Part shown: positions 44,373-53,887 of the stretch, piece after piece
How the letters are laid out: the number at the start of each line of letters is the position of its first letter
How positions within the stretch are numbered: the first letter of the stretch is position 1
NCBI RefSeq assembly: GCF_039941195.1
Contig: NZ_JBDVFA010000061.1
Span: 1 to 64,000, forward strand
Origin: Aurantibacter_A sp039941195
Lineage (GTDB): Bacteria > Bacteroidota > Bacteroidia > Flavobacteriales > Flavobacteriaceae
Direction of reading: 5' to 3'
DNA length: 64,000 nucleotides
Position numbers and translations under genes: made by a program
Notes under the pieces: generated by a model
Database searches by the model: none
Told to the model about the DNA's origin: nothing
Seen by the model: only the letters and a program-made list of their open reading frames with translations

Positions 44373-45194
44373 ATGAAAAATTATATAGCAGTCCTATGTA
44401 TTACAATTATGCTATTTGGGTGCAAGGAAAAAGTCAAGTCATCACCTATTCTAGATTCAGAACCTGAATATAGTAAAATAGACACTCCTCCACCACCTCC
44501 ACCATTGATAACGAATACTGATTTAGAAATAAAAATAATTCCTATAGAACATGCTACTGCAGTATTGGAATGGAACAATTATACCATATATATAGACCCT
44601 GTCGGGGGAGCGAAAGCATTTGAAGGCCAAAAGCAACCAGACCTAATATTAATAACTGACATTCATGGGGATCACTTCAATGTAGAAACATTACAAAACC
44701 TAAATACTTCAAAAGCTAAAATAATAGTACCTAAAGCGGTTGCAGATAAAATACCGAAGGAATTTACGCCACAACTTGATATTCTTGAAAATGGACAGTC
44801 AAAAGAACGCTACGGAATAGATGTAGAAGCAATACCCATGTACAATTTACGAGCAGAAGCCTTAAAATTCCATGAAAAAGGACGTGGTAACGGATATGTA
44901 TTAAATATAGGTGATGAGCGCATTTATATTTCTGGAGATACTGAAGACATACCTGAAATGAGGGCTTTAAAAAATATTGACAAAGCTCTTATCTGTATGA
45001 ACTTACCTTATACGATGACGGAAGAAAGTGCTGCCGCGGGAGTTTTAGCCTTTAAACCTAAACAAGTATTCCCTTATCATTATAGAGGCAAACCTAATGT
45101 TAGCGACGTTGCTAAGTTTAAAACTTTAGTTGAGGCTGGTAATCCAGAAATTGAAGTTATACAATTAGACTGGTACCCGAACGAAGCTTATTGA
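44373..45194 (+). CDS. UlaG-like metal-dependent hydrolase, lipoprotein
   Basis: The 273-residue protein starts with a lipoprotein signal (LFGC, Cys17), a proline-rich linker (PPPPPP near 39-44) and an MBL-type domain. The metal motif reads TDIHGDH (95-101): the first histidine of HxHxDH is Asp96, while His98, Asp100 and His101 remain. A later GDT (about 189-191) and the HY near the C-terminus complete the site. The linker and lipid anchor place it on the periplasmic side of a membrane. Substrate unknown. Confidence 0.75.
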   Translation: MKNYIAVLCITIMLFGCKEKVKSSPILDSEPEYSKIDTPPPPPPLITNTDLEIKIIPIEHATAVLEWNNYTIYIDPVGGAKAFEGQKQPDLILITDIHGDHFNVETLQNLNTSKAKIIVPKAVADKIPKEFTPQLDILENGQSKERYGIDVEAIPMYNLRAEALKFHEKGRGNGYVLNIGDERIYISGDTEDIPEMRALKNIDKALICMNLPYTMTEESAAAGVLAFKPKQVFPYHYRGKPNVSDVAKFKTLVEAGNPEIEVIQLDWYPNEAY

Positions 45195-45301
45195 ATTAAG
45201 TCTTAAGCAATTAGTATAAAGTGATATGTAAATAAAAATTTGTTTTCACTTAAAACTATAGACTTTGTACTTCTTACTTCTTTGTTACTTATCACTTATT
45301 T

Positions 45302-46993
45302 TTACCGTATCAACTTCTTGTATTTAATACGTTTCGGCATTATATCAGCTCCCAAACGTTTCTTTCGGTTTTCTTCATAATCGGAGAATGAACCTTCAAA
45401 GAAATATACTTGAGAATCACCTTCAAAAGCTAAAATATGAGTACAAATACGATCTAAGAACCATCTGTCGTGTGAAATTACTACAGCACAACCAGCAAAG
45501 TTCTCTAAACCTTCTTCCAAAGCACGTAACGTGTTGACATCTAAATCGTTAGTAGGCTCATCCAGTAGTAAAACATTACCTTCTTCTTTTAAAGTCATGG
45601 CTAAATGCAGGCGGTTACGTTCACCACCTGAAAGCATATTTACTTTTTTATTCTGTTCGCTACCAGTAAAATTAAATCGACTTAAGTATGCACGAGAATT
45701 TACTTCTCTACCCCCCATTAAAACCAAGTCCTGCTCGTCACTGAAATTTTGCCAAATAGTTTTATTAGGATCAATATTAGAATGGCTTTGATCCACGTAT
45801 GCGATTTTTGCAGTTTCCCCAACTTCAAAATTACCAGCATCAGGAGTTTCTTCATCCATAATCATCCTAAAAATTGTTGTTTTACCAGCGCCATTTGGCC
45901 CTATAATTCCGACAATACCAGCTTGTGGCAAATTAAAATTTAAATCTTCGTACAACAATTTATCACCGTAAGCCTTACTTACTCCTTTTGCTTCAATTAC
46001 ATTGGTCCCCAATCTTGGACCATTAGGAATATATATTTCTAATTTTTCATCGAGCTGCTTTTGATCTTGACTCATCAATTTATCATAATTCTTCAAACGA
46101 GCCTTTTGTTTCGTTTGTCTCCCCTTGGCCCCTTGTCGTACCCAGTCGAGCTCGCGCTCCAATGTTTTTTGTCTTTTAGAAGCTGTTTTACTTTCTTGAG
46201 CTAAACGTTTGGATTTTTGATCTAACCAACTTGAATAATTTCCTTCCCAAGGTATACCTTCACCTCTATCCAATTCAAGAATCCATCCAGCAACGTTATC
46301 TAAGAAATATCTATCGTGCGTAACTGCAATTACAGTTCCCTTATAACTCGCTAGATGGTGCTCTAACCAATGAACAGATTCCGCATCCAAGTGGTTTGTT
46401 GGTTCATCTAGCAGCAAAATTTCTGGTTCTTGCAGCAGCAAACGGCATAAAGCTACTCTTCTTCGTTCCCCACCTGATAAAACACCAATTTTCTTATTTG
46501 CTTCCGGTGTGCGCAAGGCATCCATTGCAATTTCAAGTTTAGTGTCTAATTCCCAGGCATTCGAAGCATCAATTTTATCTTGAAGTATAGCTTGCTTATC
46601 CATTAATTTTTGCATCTTATCAGCATCTTCATAGACTTCCGGCAAGCCAAACATATCGTTTATCTTGTTGTATTCATCAAGTACTGCAACTGTTTCCGCA
46701 ACTCCCTCTTTAACAATTTCTAGAACCGTTTTATCCTCATCCAAGTCCGGCTCTTGTTCAAGATACCCTACTTTATATCCAGGTGAAAAGACAACATCAC
46801 CTTGGAAATTTTTATCAACACCGGCAATAATTTTTAATAAAGTTGATTTACCAGAACCGTTTAATCCAAGAATACCAATTTTGGCACCATAGAAAAAACT
46901 GAGATAAATATTTTTAAGAACAGGAGTATTTGCACTTTTAAAGGTTTTAGTAACCCCAGACATTGAAAATATGACCTTTTTATCGTCGCTCAT
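45302..46993 (-). CDS. ettA: ABC-F ATPase EttA (translational throttle)
   Basis: A 563-residue soluble protein with two ABC domains and no membrane segment: Walker A GLNGSGKST and GPNGAGKTT, signatures LSGGERRR and LSGGERNR, Walker B LLDEPTNHLD and LLDEPTNDLD. The P-site-interaction linker between domains is basic (KRQKTLERELDWVRQGAKGRQTKQ region). Length and linker match EttA, which binds the ribosomal E site and gates entry into elongation in response to ATP/ADP. Confidence 0.92.
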   Translation of the reverse strand: MSDDKKVIFSMSGVTKTFKSANTPVLKNIYLSFFYGAKIGILGLNGSGKSTLLKIIAGVDKNFQGDVVFSPGYKVGYLEQEPDLDEDKTVLEIVKEGVAETVAVLDEYNKINDMFGLPEVYEDADKMQKLMDKQAILQDKIDASNAWELDTKLEIAMDALRTPEANKKIGVLSGGERRRVALCRLLLQEPEILLLDEPTNHLDAESVHWLEHHLASYKGTVIAVTHDRYFLDNVAGWILELDRGEGIPWEGNYSSWLDQKSKRLAQESKTASKRQKTLERELDWVRQGAKGRQTKQKARLKNYDKLMSQDQKQLDEKLEIYIPNGPRLGTNVIEAKGVSKAYGDKLLYEDLNFNLPQAGIVGIIGPNGAGKTTIFRMIMDEETPDAGNFEVGETAKIAYVDQSHSNIDPNKTIWQNFSDEQDLVLMGGREVNSRAYLSRFNFTGSEQNKKVNMLSGGERNRLHLAMTLKEEGNVLLLDEPTNDLDVNTLRALEEGLENFAGCAVVISHDRWFLDRICTHILAFEGDSQVYFFEGSFSDYEENRKKRLGADIMPKRIKYKKLIR

Positions 46994-47072
46994 TGTAATA
47001 ATTTATAAAGAGTGTAGTAAGAAACAAGAATTTTTTCAGCAAAATGCTGATATAATTTAAATTAAAAGAATA

Positions 47073-47249
47073 TTAAACCCTTCCTTTTAAAGCATTGAAA
47101 ACCCATGCAATAGCAAAGAAACCAACACCAACAGCAGCAAAACCCCAACCAGAAACTTCAGCATATCTAAAAGCACCCATCGCAATTAATCCTAGTCCTA
47201 CAAAAATCATAATCCATGTGGCCCACGCCAATACTGTATTCTTATTCAT
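47073..47249 (-). CDS. Small two-helix membrane protein (CAL67264-like)
   Basis: The frame opens at ATG 47285, but ATG 47249 gives 58 residues beginning MNKNTVLAWATWIMIFVG, with two membrane segments (about 7-25 and 33-50) linked by a short polar turn and a LKGRV tail. I recall a Flavobacteria family of this size named CAL67264; placement is from memory. Function unknown. Confidence 0.65.
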   Translation of the reverse strand: MNKNTVLAWATWIMIFVGLGLIAMGAFRYAEVSGWGFAAVGVGFFAIAWVFNALKGRV

Positions 47250-47328
47250 TATTGTGTATTTGTTTCGTTTTGGTTGAACATGCAATATCGCAAAATTAAC
47301 CAGAATTTTACGATCATATCACTAAATA

Positions 47329-48318
47329 TTATTGTTCAAAAGGAAAAGTAATTCCCGTTTGTGCACGTACCGCATCCAAAATCTCAATCAAATCCAAACT
47401 ATTTTTATGTGACCATAGTTCACTTTCCAATTTCTGATTATTTACACAGTCATGAACAGCTTCAATTTCGTGAGTATATCCTAATCCATTTCTCAACAAT
47501 TCAAATGCTTCACATTTTCTGTCCTTTTCTAATATATATCCTTGAGCTTCGTGCCAACGTGAAGGTAAAAACAAAGAACCTTTATCACCCGCAATTTCTG
47601 CTTTACATTCCGATTCGGTCGTATTTCCACTATACAATAAGGCCTGTGCATTTTCATAGTCAAATATCATGGAAGTCTGCACTTCCACACCAGTAGTATG
47701 AAATTTAGATTTAGCCATTATTTCTTTTGGTTTCCCTAAAAATAAATAGGCCAAGAAAATTGGGTAAATACCAATATCTAATAATGAACCTCCAGCCAAA
47801 TTAGGGTTTAACAATCTACCCTCTTCATCACGATCCAAACCATAGAATGCAAAATCAGCTTTGAGATACCCTATTTTTCCTATTTCATTGGCATCCACCA
47901 ATTCTTTTACCTTTCTAATAGCTGGATTAAATCGACTCCAAAGTGCTTCCATAAAAAATACACCCTTGTCCCGAGCAGCAGAAATCATTTCTTGAACTTC
48001 CTTTTTATTGATGCCTGCTGGTTTTTCACATAATACATGTTTCCCATGCTTTATAGCCAATAATGTTAGTTCAGCATGCGAATTATGAGGTGTAGCAATG
48101 TAAACTACATCAATGGTATCACTTTCAAATAATGCCTCATAACTACTATAACTATTTTCAGCACCATATTCTTTTGCAAAAGTTGCAGCTCTATCCAAAC
48201 TACGTGACCCCACCGCAGATATACGACCACCTTCAACTAATTGTAAATCTTTAGCGAACTTATGCGCTATATTTCCTGGGCCAGCAATTCCCCAACGTAT
48301 TGTATTCCCCATATTCAA
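47329..48318 (-). CDS. Gfo/Idh/MocA family oxidoreductase
   Basis: A 329-residue NAD(P)-dependent dehydrogenase. The N-terminal Rossmann fold has RWGIAGPGNIAHKFAKDL and YIATPHNSHAEL, then the family's catalytic lysine motif HVLCEKPAGI, and a C-terminal substrate domain (GGSLLDIGIYPIFLAYLFLGKP). It may oxidise or reduce a sugar or a trans-dihydrodiol-like substrate. An ATG at 48312 is an alternative start two codons in. Confidence 0.88.
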   Translation of the reverse strand: MNMGNTIRWGIAGPGNIAHKFAKDLQLVEGGRISAVGSRSLDRAATFAKEYGAENSYSSYEALFESDTIDVVYIATPHNSHAELTLLAIKHGKHVLCEKPAGINKKEVQEMISAARDKGVFFMEALWSRFNPAIRKVKELVDANEIGKIGYLKADFAFYGLDRDEEGRLLNPNLAGGSLLDIGIYPIFLAYLFLGKPKEIMAKSKFHTTGVEVQTSMIFDYENAQALLYSGNTTESECKAEIAGDKGSLFLPSRWHEAQGYILEKDRKCEAFELLRNGLGYTHEIEAVHDCVNNQKLESELWSHKNSLDLIEILDAVRAQTGITFPFEQ

Positions 48319-48383
48319 ATTTTATACTTTAAAAGTAATCATTTTAACTCCTTATCTTTACTAATATATTTAAAGTATTGTTC

Positions 48384-50012
48384 ATGGATATCGACTTCAA
48401 CAAAAACGAAGATCATAATAAACTTTTACTTTCTGACCTTAAAAAACGGTTGGCCCAAGTTAAACTTGGTGGTGGTAAAGTTCGCTTAGAAAAGCAACGT
48501 GCAAAAGGAAAAATGACTGCTCGTGAACGAATTGATTATCTATTAGATAATGATAAAAATAGTATTGAAATAGGAGCTTTTGCTGGGGATGACATGTATG
48601 CATCCCACGGCGGTTGTCCATCCGGTGGAACTGTTGTTAAAATGGGATTTATTGGTGGAAAGCAATGCTTAGTTGTAGCGAATGATGCTACAGTAAAGGC
48701 GGGCGCTTGGTTCCCTATTACAGGCAAAAAGAATCTTCGCGCTCAAGAAATATCAATAGAAAATCGTTTACCTATTATATATTTGGTAGATAGCGCAGGA
48801 GTGTATCTTCCATTACAAGATGAAATATTCCCCGACAAAGAACACTTCGGTCGTATTTTTAGAAATAATGCCAAAATGAGTAGTATGGGTATTACTCAGA
48901 TAGCCGCAGTAATGGGAAGTTGTGTTGCTGGTGGTGCTTACTTACCAATTATGAGTGATGAAGCTCTAATTGTCGATAAAACAGGAAGTATTTTTCTTGC
49001 AGGTAGTTATTTGGTTAAAGCTGCCATAGGAGAAAAAATTGATAATGAAATACTTGGAGGTGCTACAACACATTGTGAAATTAGTGGTGTTACGGACTAT
49101 AAAGCTAAGGATGACAAAGCAGCTTTAGATACCATAAAAAATATTGTAGATAAAATTGGTGATTTTGACAAAGCTGGATATAGTAAGGTTAAAGCAAAAA
49201 AGCCCAAAGAGAATCCAGAAGACATATATGGATTATTGCCAGCATCTAGATCTGCGCAATACGATATGGTAGAAATTATAAAACGATTAGTTGATAATTC
49301 AGAATTTGAGCAATATAAAGAAGGCTATGGAAAAACAATACTTACTGGGTATGCCCGAATTGATGGTTGGGCTGTTGGAATTGTAGCAAATCAGCGAAAA
49401 GTTGTAAAGAACAAAAATGGTGAAATGCAATTCGGAGGGGTCATTTATTCGGATTCGGCAGATAAAGCAACTCGTTTTATTGCAAACTGTAATCAGAAAA
49501 AAATTCCACTAGTATTTTTACAGGATGTTACAGGCTTTATGGTTGGCAGTAAAAGTGAGCATGGCGGAATAATAAAAGATGGCGCTAAAATGGTGAATGC
49601 TGTTAGTAACTCTGTGGTTCCAAAATTTACCATTGTAATCGGTAACAGCTACGGAGCTGGAAATTATGCAATGTGTGGCAAGGCCTATGACCCAAGATTG
49701 ATAGCAGCATGGCCTAGTGCCGAACTAGCGGTAATGAGCGGAAATTCTGCAGCCAAAGTACTATTGCAAATAGAAACAGCATCTTTAAAAAAGAAAGGTG
49801 AAGAAATTACACCAGAAAAAGAAAAGGAACTTTTTGATAAAATTAAATCGCGATACGATAATCAGATTTCACCTTATTATGCTGCAGCACGTATTTGGAC
49901 AGATGGTGTAATAGATCCGCTGGATACAAGAACATGGATTTCCATGGGTATTGAAGCAGCCAACCATGCTCCTATTGAAACACCCTTTAATATGGGAGTT
50001 TTACAGGTTTAA
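48384..50012 (+). CDS. Acyl-CoA carboxylase beta subunit (carboxyltransferase)
   Basis: The frame opens at TTG 48378; ATG 48384 gives 542 residues. The protein has the two carboxyltransferase crotonase-like halves with RLEKQRAKGKMTARERIDYLLD, GGGAYLPIMSD-type and oxyanion-forming GNSYGAGNYAMCGKAYDPR motifs. It resembles methylcrotonyl-CoA carboxylase subunits (leucine breakdown) more than acetyl-CoA carboxylase. No biotin-carboxylase alpha subunit is adjacent, so it must be encoded elsewhere. Its stop overlaps that of menE by 4 bases. Confidence 0.85.
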   Translation: MDIDFNKNEDHNKLLLSDLKKRLAQVKLGGGKVRLEKQRAKGKMTARERIDYLLDNDKNSIEIGAFAGDDMYASHGGCPSGGTVVKMGFIGGKQCLVVANDATVKAGAWFPITGKKNLRAQEISIENRLPIIYLVDSAGVYLPLQDEIFPDKEHFGRIFRNNAKMSSMGITQIAAVMGSCVAGGAYLPIMSDEALIVDKTGSIFLAGSYLVKAAIGEKIDNEILGGATTHCEISGVTDYKAKDDKAALDTIKNIVDKIGDFDKAGYSKVKAKKPKENPEDIYGLLPASRSAQYDMVEIIKRLVDNSEFEQYKEGYGKTILTGYARIDGWAVGIVANQRKVVKNKNGEMQFGGVIYSDSADKATRFIANCNQKKIPLVFLQDVTGFMVGSKSEHGGIIKDGAKMVNAVSNSVVPKFTIVIGNSYGAGNYAMCGKAYDPRLIAAWPSAELAVMSGNSAAKVLLQIETASLKKKGEEITPEKEKELFDKIKSRYDNQISPYYAAARIWTDGVIDPLDTRTWISMGIEAANHAPIETPFNMGVLQV

Positions 50013-51079
50013 ATCAATTCTAAGGTATTCGCTCTCTGAATTTTACCTGTAGCTGTTTCTTTAAATTTAGGAAGTAAGATTATTTCTTTTGGTTTTTCGT
50101 AAATGTCCAGAACAGAATTATTTATGGCCTCTCGTAGTTTTTCTAAATCAGGGTTTCCTTCTATAATTAAAATTAACTTCTGACCTAATTGATCATCTGG
50201 TATCCCGGCAACAAAAAATCGATGCGAAATTAATTTTTCCAATTTCGCTTCAATTTGTTCGGGGAATAATTTTACCCCCCCCGAATTAATAACGTTATCA
50301 AAACGGCCAAGCCATTTAAACTCCGTTTTCGAAATTAGGTTTACCACATCATTTGTAACAACTATTTCATCTGAGACATTAGGAGCATGTACAACAATAC
50401 AATTTCGTTCATCTACAGTAAAAGTTACATTGGTTATTGCTTTATAAACAGAAGCATTTGTATCTAAACTAAGGTGATTTATTTTTTTCAAGGCAATATG
50501 AGTAATTGTTTCAGTCATGCCATAAGTAGCATAAACTTCACAAGTGGTATTTTGTAGCCTTTCGTTTAACGAAGTAGAAATTGCGGCACCGCCAACAATT
50601 AATGTTTTAACTTTTGATAATCCTGAGATAGAATTAGCTACTTGTAAAGGCACCATTGCACAGAAATGATACTGTTTATCGTTTACACGTAAAGGACTAG
50701 AACTAGGCTCAATACAATCAATTTCTAAGCCTAGGACCATAGCGCGAACCAACATCATTTTACCAGCTATATAATCCGCAGATAAACATAACAATGCCTT
50801 TTGCTTAGGCATCAATTGAAAAAATTCTCCCGTCGCTAAAGCAGAATTAATCATTTTAGATTTGGGCAGTATAATTTCTTTTCGTTGTCCCGTAGATCCA
50901 GATGTATTTACTTTTACAAATGAATCATCATTAAGCCAATTTTTAAGAAACGTACCTATAGCCTGCTGGTACTCTTTACCTTCTGCAATATACTTATCAG
51001 ATAGCGCTAAGAGTTCCACTTCCGAATAAGAAGATCCATTAAACTTAAAATCTTTATGAAGGGTTTTGTAATACTGCAT
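50009..51079 (-). CDS. menE: O-succinylbenzoate-CoA ligase (AMP-binding), MenE-like
   Basis: A compact 356-residue adenylate-forming enzyme: the P-loop-like NTSGSTGQRKEI, YGMTETITHIA, WLGRFDNVINSGGVKLFPEQIE, and the late catalytic lysine in ATGKIQR. MenE activates o-succinylbenzoate to its CoA ester in menaquinone synthesis. It is shorter than E. coli MenE but typical for Bacteroidota. The assignment rests largely on the co-oriented menC two genes upstream, coupled by overlaps. Confidence 0.85.
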   Translation of the reverse strand: MQYYKTLHKDFKFNGSSYSEVELLALSDKYIAEGKEYQQAIGTFLKNWLNDDSFVKVNTSGSTGQRKEIILPKSKMINSALATGEFFQLMPKQKALLCLSADYIAGKMMLVRAMVLGLEIDCIEPSSSPLRVNDKQYHFCAMVPLQVANSISGLSKVKTLIVGGAAISTSLNERLQNTTCEVYATYGMTETITHIALKKINHLSLDTNASVYKAITNVTFTVDERNCIVVHAPNVSDEIVVTNDVVNLISKTEFKWLGRFDNVINSGGVKLFPEQIEAKLEKLISHRFFVAGIPDDQLGQKLILIIEGNPDLEKLREAINNSVLDIYEKPKEIILLPKFKETATGKIQRANTLELI

Positions 51080-52001
51080 CGTTTTGTTCTAATGCTAAAA
51101 ATTCTTCTTCGGAATACACTTTACCAGTAAGGCGTTCTTTCCAATTAGACCAACTATACTTCTTTGAAAAAACAAATAATAATATCGGATATATAACAAA
51201 AATTGGCACAAAAGTTTCCCAGCCTAAACCTGGTTCTGAAACATCCTTATAAAGTGATTCTGTTTGAAAAGCCGTCCAGTCTGCTGTTACTAGTAGTGCT
51301 CCAATCAAATTATTGGCTGCATGGAAACCAAGTGCTAACTCTAAACCTTCATCCATTAAGGTTAAAATTCCCAGAAACAATCCTGTACCTATATAGAATA
51401 CCATAATACCATATCCCAGTGTACCGACTTCAGGATTTGCCAGATGCATGATGCCAAATATGAATGAAGTAACCAGCAAAGGCACCCATCTATTTTTTAC
51501 TAAAATACCCAAGCCCTGCATCATATGTCCTCGAAATAAATATTCTTCAAAACTTGTTTGCAGCGGAACCAAGACTATAGCCAAAATTGCTAAAATAAAA
51601 AATGGTACAGGCCTGAAATTAAAGACAAAGTCTTCTGGTGAAAAATATATGTCTACAGCTAACATTATAGCAGTTATTGTGCCCCATAATATAAATGCAA
51701 AAAATATACGTTTCCAGTCAATTTTTTTTCTTGAAGTGGTCAACGATGTTACCTTTTGTTGATGTATGAGAACTGTCCATCCTAAGACTACGAACAATCC
51801 GACAGCTAGAGGAATCATATTAATGGCAAAAACTGTATTTGACCCCAATTGTTCAACGATGTCCTGCATCATCTTATCAACCGGAACCTCTGAATTTATC
51901 ACCATGATATAATTGACAGCCATAAATAAAATAAATGCTGGCGGAATTATCCAATATTTCCATAAACCAATTTTTCCTTTATATCCCTGCTCTATATACA
52001 T
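51054..52001 (-). CDS. CPBP family intramembrane metalloprotease
   Basis: A 315-residue protein with about eight membrane segments and all three CPBP (Abi/CAAX protease-like) motifs: Glu152-Glu153 and Arg157 in SFEEYLFRG, His186 in FGIMHL, and His227/Asn231 in FHAANN. It overlaps menE by 26 bases and menC by 10, so all three are translated together. Why a membrane protease sits inside a menaquinone operon is unknown; it may process a membrane protein or be a hitch-hiker. Confidence 0.85.
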   Translation of the reverse strand: MYIEQGYKGKIGLWKYWIIPPAFILFMAVNYIMVINSEVPVDKMMQDIVEQLGSNTVFAINMIPLAVGLFVVLGWTVLIHQQKVTSLTTSRKKIDWKRIFFAFILWGTITAIMLAVDIYFSPEDFVFNFRPVPFFILAILAIVLVPLQTSFEEYLFRGHMMQGLGILVKNRWVPLLVTSFIFGIMHLANPEVGTLGYGIMVFYIGTGLFLGILTLMDEGLELALGFHAANNLIGALLVTADWTAFQTESLYKDVSEPGLGWETFVPIFVIYPILLFVFSKKYSWSNWKERLTGKVYSEEEFLALEQNDAVLQNPS

Positions 52002-53044
52002 CTATTTTCAATTTGATTCATATTCCACTTTTTTGTTTGACTATAAAAGATATGTCCATTTTCAACAATTAACGGACTCTCAATATTATTGGTGTACAAG
52101 CTTCCAGTTCCTAATCCCTGAGGCATTTTATTATCTAAAGTATATGTCCATTGCGAAATAGCATTAAGTCCTATATTACTTTCTAAAGCACTTGTAACCC
52201 ACCAACCAATATTATATTTATCGGCTAAATCTATCCATTCTTGACTTCCTTTAAATCCTCCTATTAAACTAGGTTTCAAGATAATATACTGCGGTTGAAT
52301 TGTTTGCAATAATTCTTCCTTTTCTACAAGCTTCGAAATTCCAATTAATTCTTCATCCAAAGCTATTGGTAAAGGAGTTTTAGCACAAAGCTGTTGCATT
52401 ATAGTAGGTTGTCCTTGTTTAATAGGTTGTTCTATCGAATGTAAATTAAAGCTAGCTAAGGTCTCTAATTTTTCTAATGCTTCCTCAGCAACAAATGCAC
52501 CATTTGCATCAACTCTAATTTCTAAAATAGGTTCTGAAAACTGGTTTCTTAAAGATTCTAATAAAGCTATTTCTTGGTTAAAATCTATGGCACCAATTTT
52601 TAGTTTTATACACTTAAAACCTTCTGCTAGTTTTTGTTGAATTTGATCATTCATAAATTCAAAATCCCCCATCCAAACCAAACCATTTATAGGAATTTTA
52701 TTTTCATTAGACGTAAAATCTGAAGGAAATAATTCGAAAGTATCGGTAGACTCAAAAGACAAAAATGCTTGTTCTATTCCAAATTGAATACTGGGGTATT
52801 CTTCTAATTCTTGCCATAGAAAATCCATACCTAAATGAATATGTTCACAAGTCCATTTTAGCTTTTGTTCGTAGGTGTCAACATCATCTATGCTTAACCC
52901 TTTTAAGAGGCCACACTCTCCTATTCCAATTTGCGCATCATTTTGTAAAGTAATAAACCAAGATTCCTTTTGTTTTAGTACCCCACGCGAAGTTCCACTA
53001 GGTTTTTTTAAATCGAGTATATGTTTTTTATATGATGCTTTCAT
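51992..53044 (-). CDS. menC: O-succinylbenzoate synthase (enolase superfamily)
   Basis: MenC dehydrates SHCHC to o-succinylbenzoate. The 350 residues show the full active site: Lys147-Leu-Lys149 (CIKLKIG), metal ligands Asp179 (RVDANGAF), Glu205 (SIEQP) and Asp230 (ALDEEL), and Lys257 (LKPSLIGG). Sequence and neighbours menE favour MenC over the dipeptide epimerases of the same superfamily. It is the first gene of the coupled menC-CPBP-menE run. Confidence 0.88.
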   Translation of the reverse strand: MKASYKKHILDLKKPSGTSRGVLKQKESWFITLQNDAQIGIGECGLLKGLSIDDVDTYEQKLKWTCEHIHLGMDFLWQELEEYPSIQFGIEQAFLSFESTDTFELFPSDFTSNENKIPINGLVWMGDFEFMNDQIQQKLAEGFKCIKLKIGAIDFNQEIALLESLRNQFSEPILEIRVDANGAFVAEEALEKLETLASFNLHSIEQPIKQGQPTIMQQLCAKTPLPIALDEELIGISKLVEKEELLQTIQPQYIILKPSLIGGFKGSQEWIDLADKYNIGWWVTSALESNIGLNAISQWTYTLDNKMPQGLGTGSLYTNNIESPLIVENGHIFYSQTKKWNMNQIENRCI

Positions 53045-53091
53045 CCGAAGACATCAAATTTAATTATATTTTACGGCAATAAAGCGTACAA

Positions 53092-53886
53092 ATGGCAAGG
53101 ATTGACGGAAAAACAATTTGGATTACAGGAGCATCTTCAGGTATTGGCGAGGCTTTAACTTATCTATTGGACGAGAAAAAATGTAAAATAATAATCTCTG
53201 CAAGAAGATTAAATGAATTACAACGCGTAAAAAACAATTGTATAAATAAAGAAAATATTAGCATTCTAGAAATGGACATTGCCATGATTGATATGGCCAA
53301 ATCCAAAACGAGTGAAGCTATCAATACATTTGGCAACATTGATATCCTAATAAATAATGCAGGAATCAGCCAACGATCGTTAATAATAGACACCGATATA
53401 TCAGTAGATAAAAAATTAATGGATGTAAATTACTTAGGTACTGTTGCCCTAACTAAAGCTATTTTACCCTTTTTTGTTGAAAATGGTTCAGGCCATTTTG
53501 TAACTGTTACAAGTTTGATGGGAAAATTCGGTTCTCCATATCGTTCAGGTTATTGTGGTGCTAAGCATGCGCTTCACGGTTTCTTTGATGTACTTCGCAT
53601 GGAACATGAAAAGGATAGTATCGTTGTAACATTAATTTGCCCTGGATTCATTAATACCGATGTAGCTAAAAATGCTTTAACAGGAGATGGTAGTGTACAA
53701 GAAAAAAATGACACCGCTACAGCAAATGGCATTTCCCCTAAATCTTTTTCAATAAAAATGGTAAAAGCAATAGAAAAAAATAAGCATGAAGCCTATATTG
53801 GACAGAAAGAAAAAATGGGTGTTTATTTGAAACGATTTTTTCCAAAATTATTACATCGCGTAGTATTAAAAAGTACCGTTAAATAA
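53092..53886 (+). CDS. Short-chain dehydrogenase/reductase
   Basis: A 264-residue classical SDR: cofactor loop TGASSGIGE (14-22), NNAG (about 89-92), catalytic Ser in TVTSLMGKFG and Tyr-x-x-x-Lys in YCGAKHALHG. A likely NADP(H) reductase of a lipid or steroid-like ketone, with a basic C-terminal extension that may contact membrane. The third enzyme of capnine synthesis would be an SDR reducing 3-ketocapnine, but this gene is 26 kb from the sulA-like gene, so that is only a possibility. It is convergent with the histidine kinase gene. Confidence 0.85.
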   Translation: MARIDGKTIWITGASSGIGEALTYLLDEKKCKIIISARRLNELQRVKNNCINKENISILEMDIAMIDMAKSKTSEAINTFGNIDILINNAGISQRSLIIDTDISVDKKLMDVNYLGTVALTKAILPFFVENGSGHFVTVTSLMGKFGSPYRSGYCGAKHALHGFFDVLRMEHEKDSIVVTLICPGFINTDVAKNALTGDGSVQEKNDTATANGISPKSFSIKMVKAIEKNKHEAYIGQKEKMGVYLKRFFPKLLHRVVLKSTVK

Positions 53887-53887
53887 G

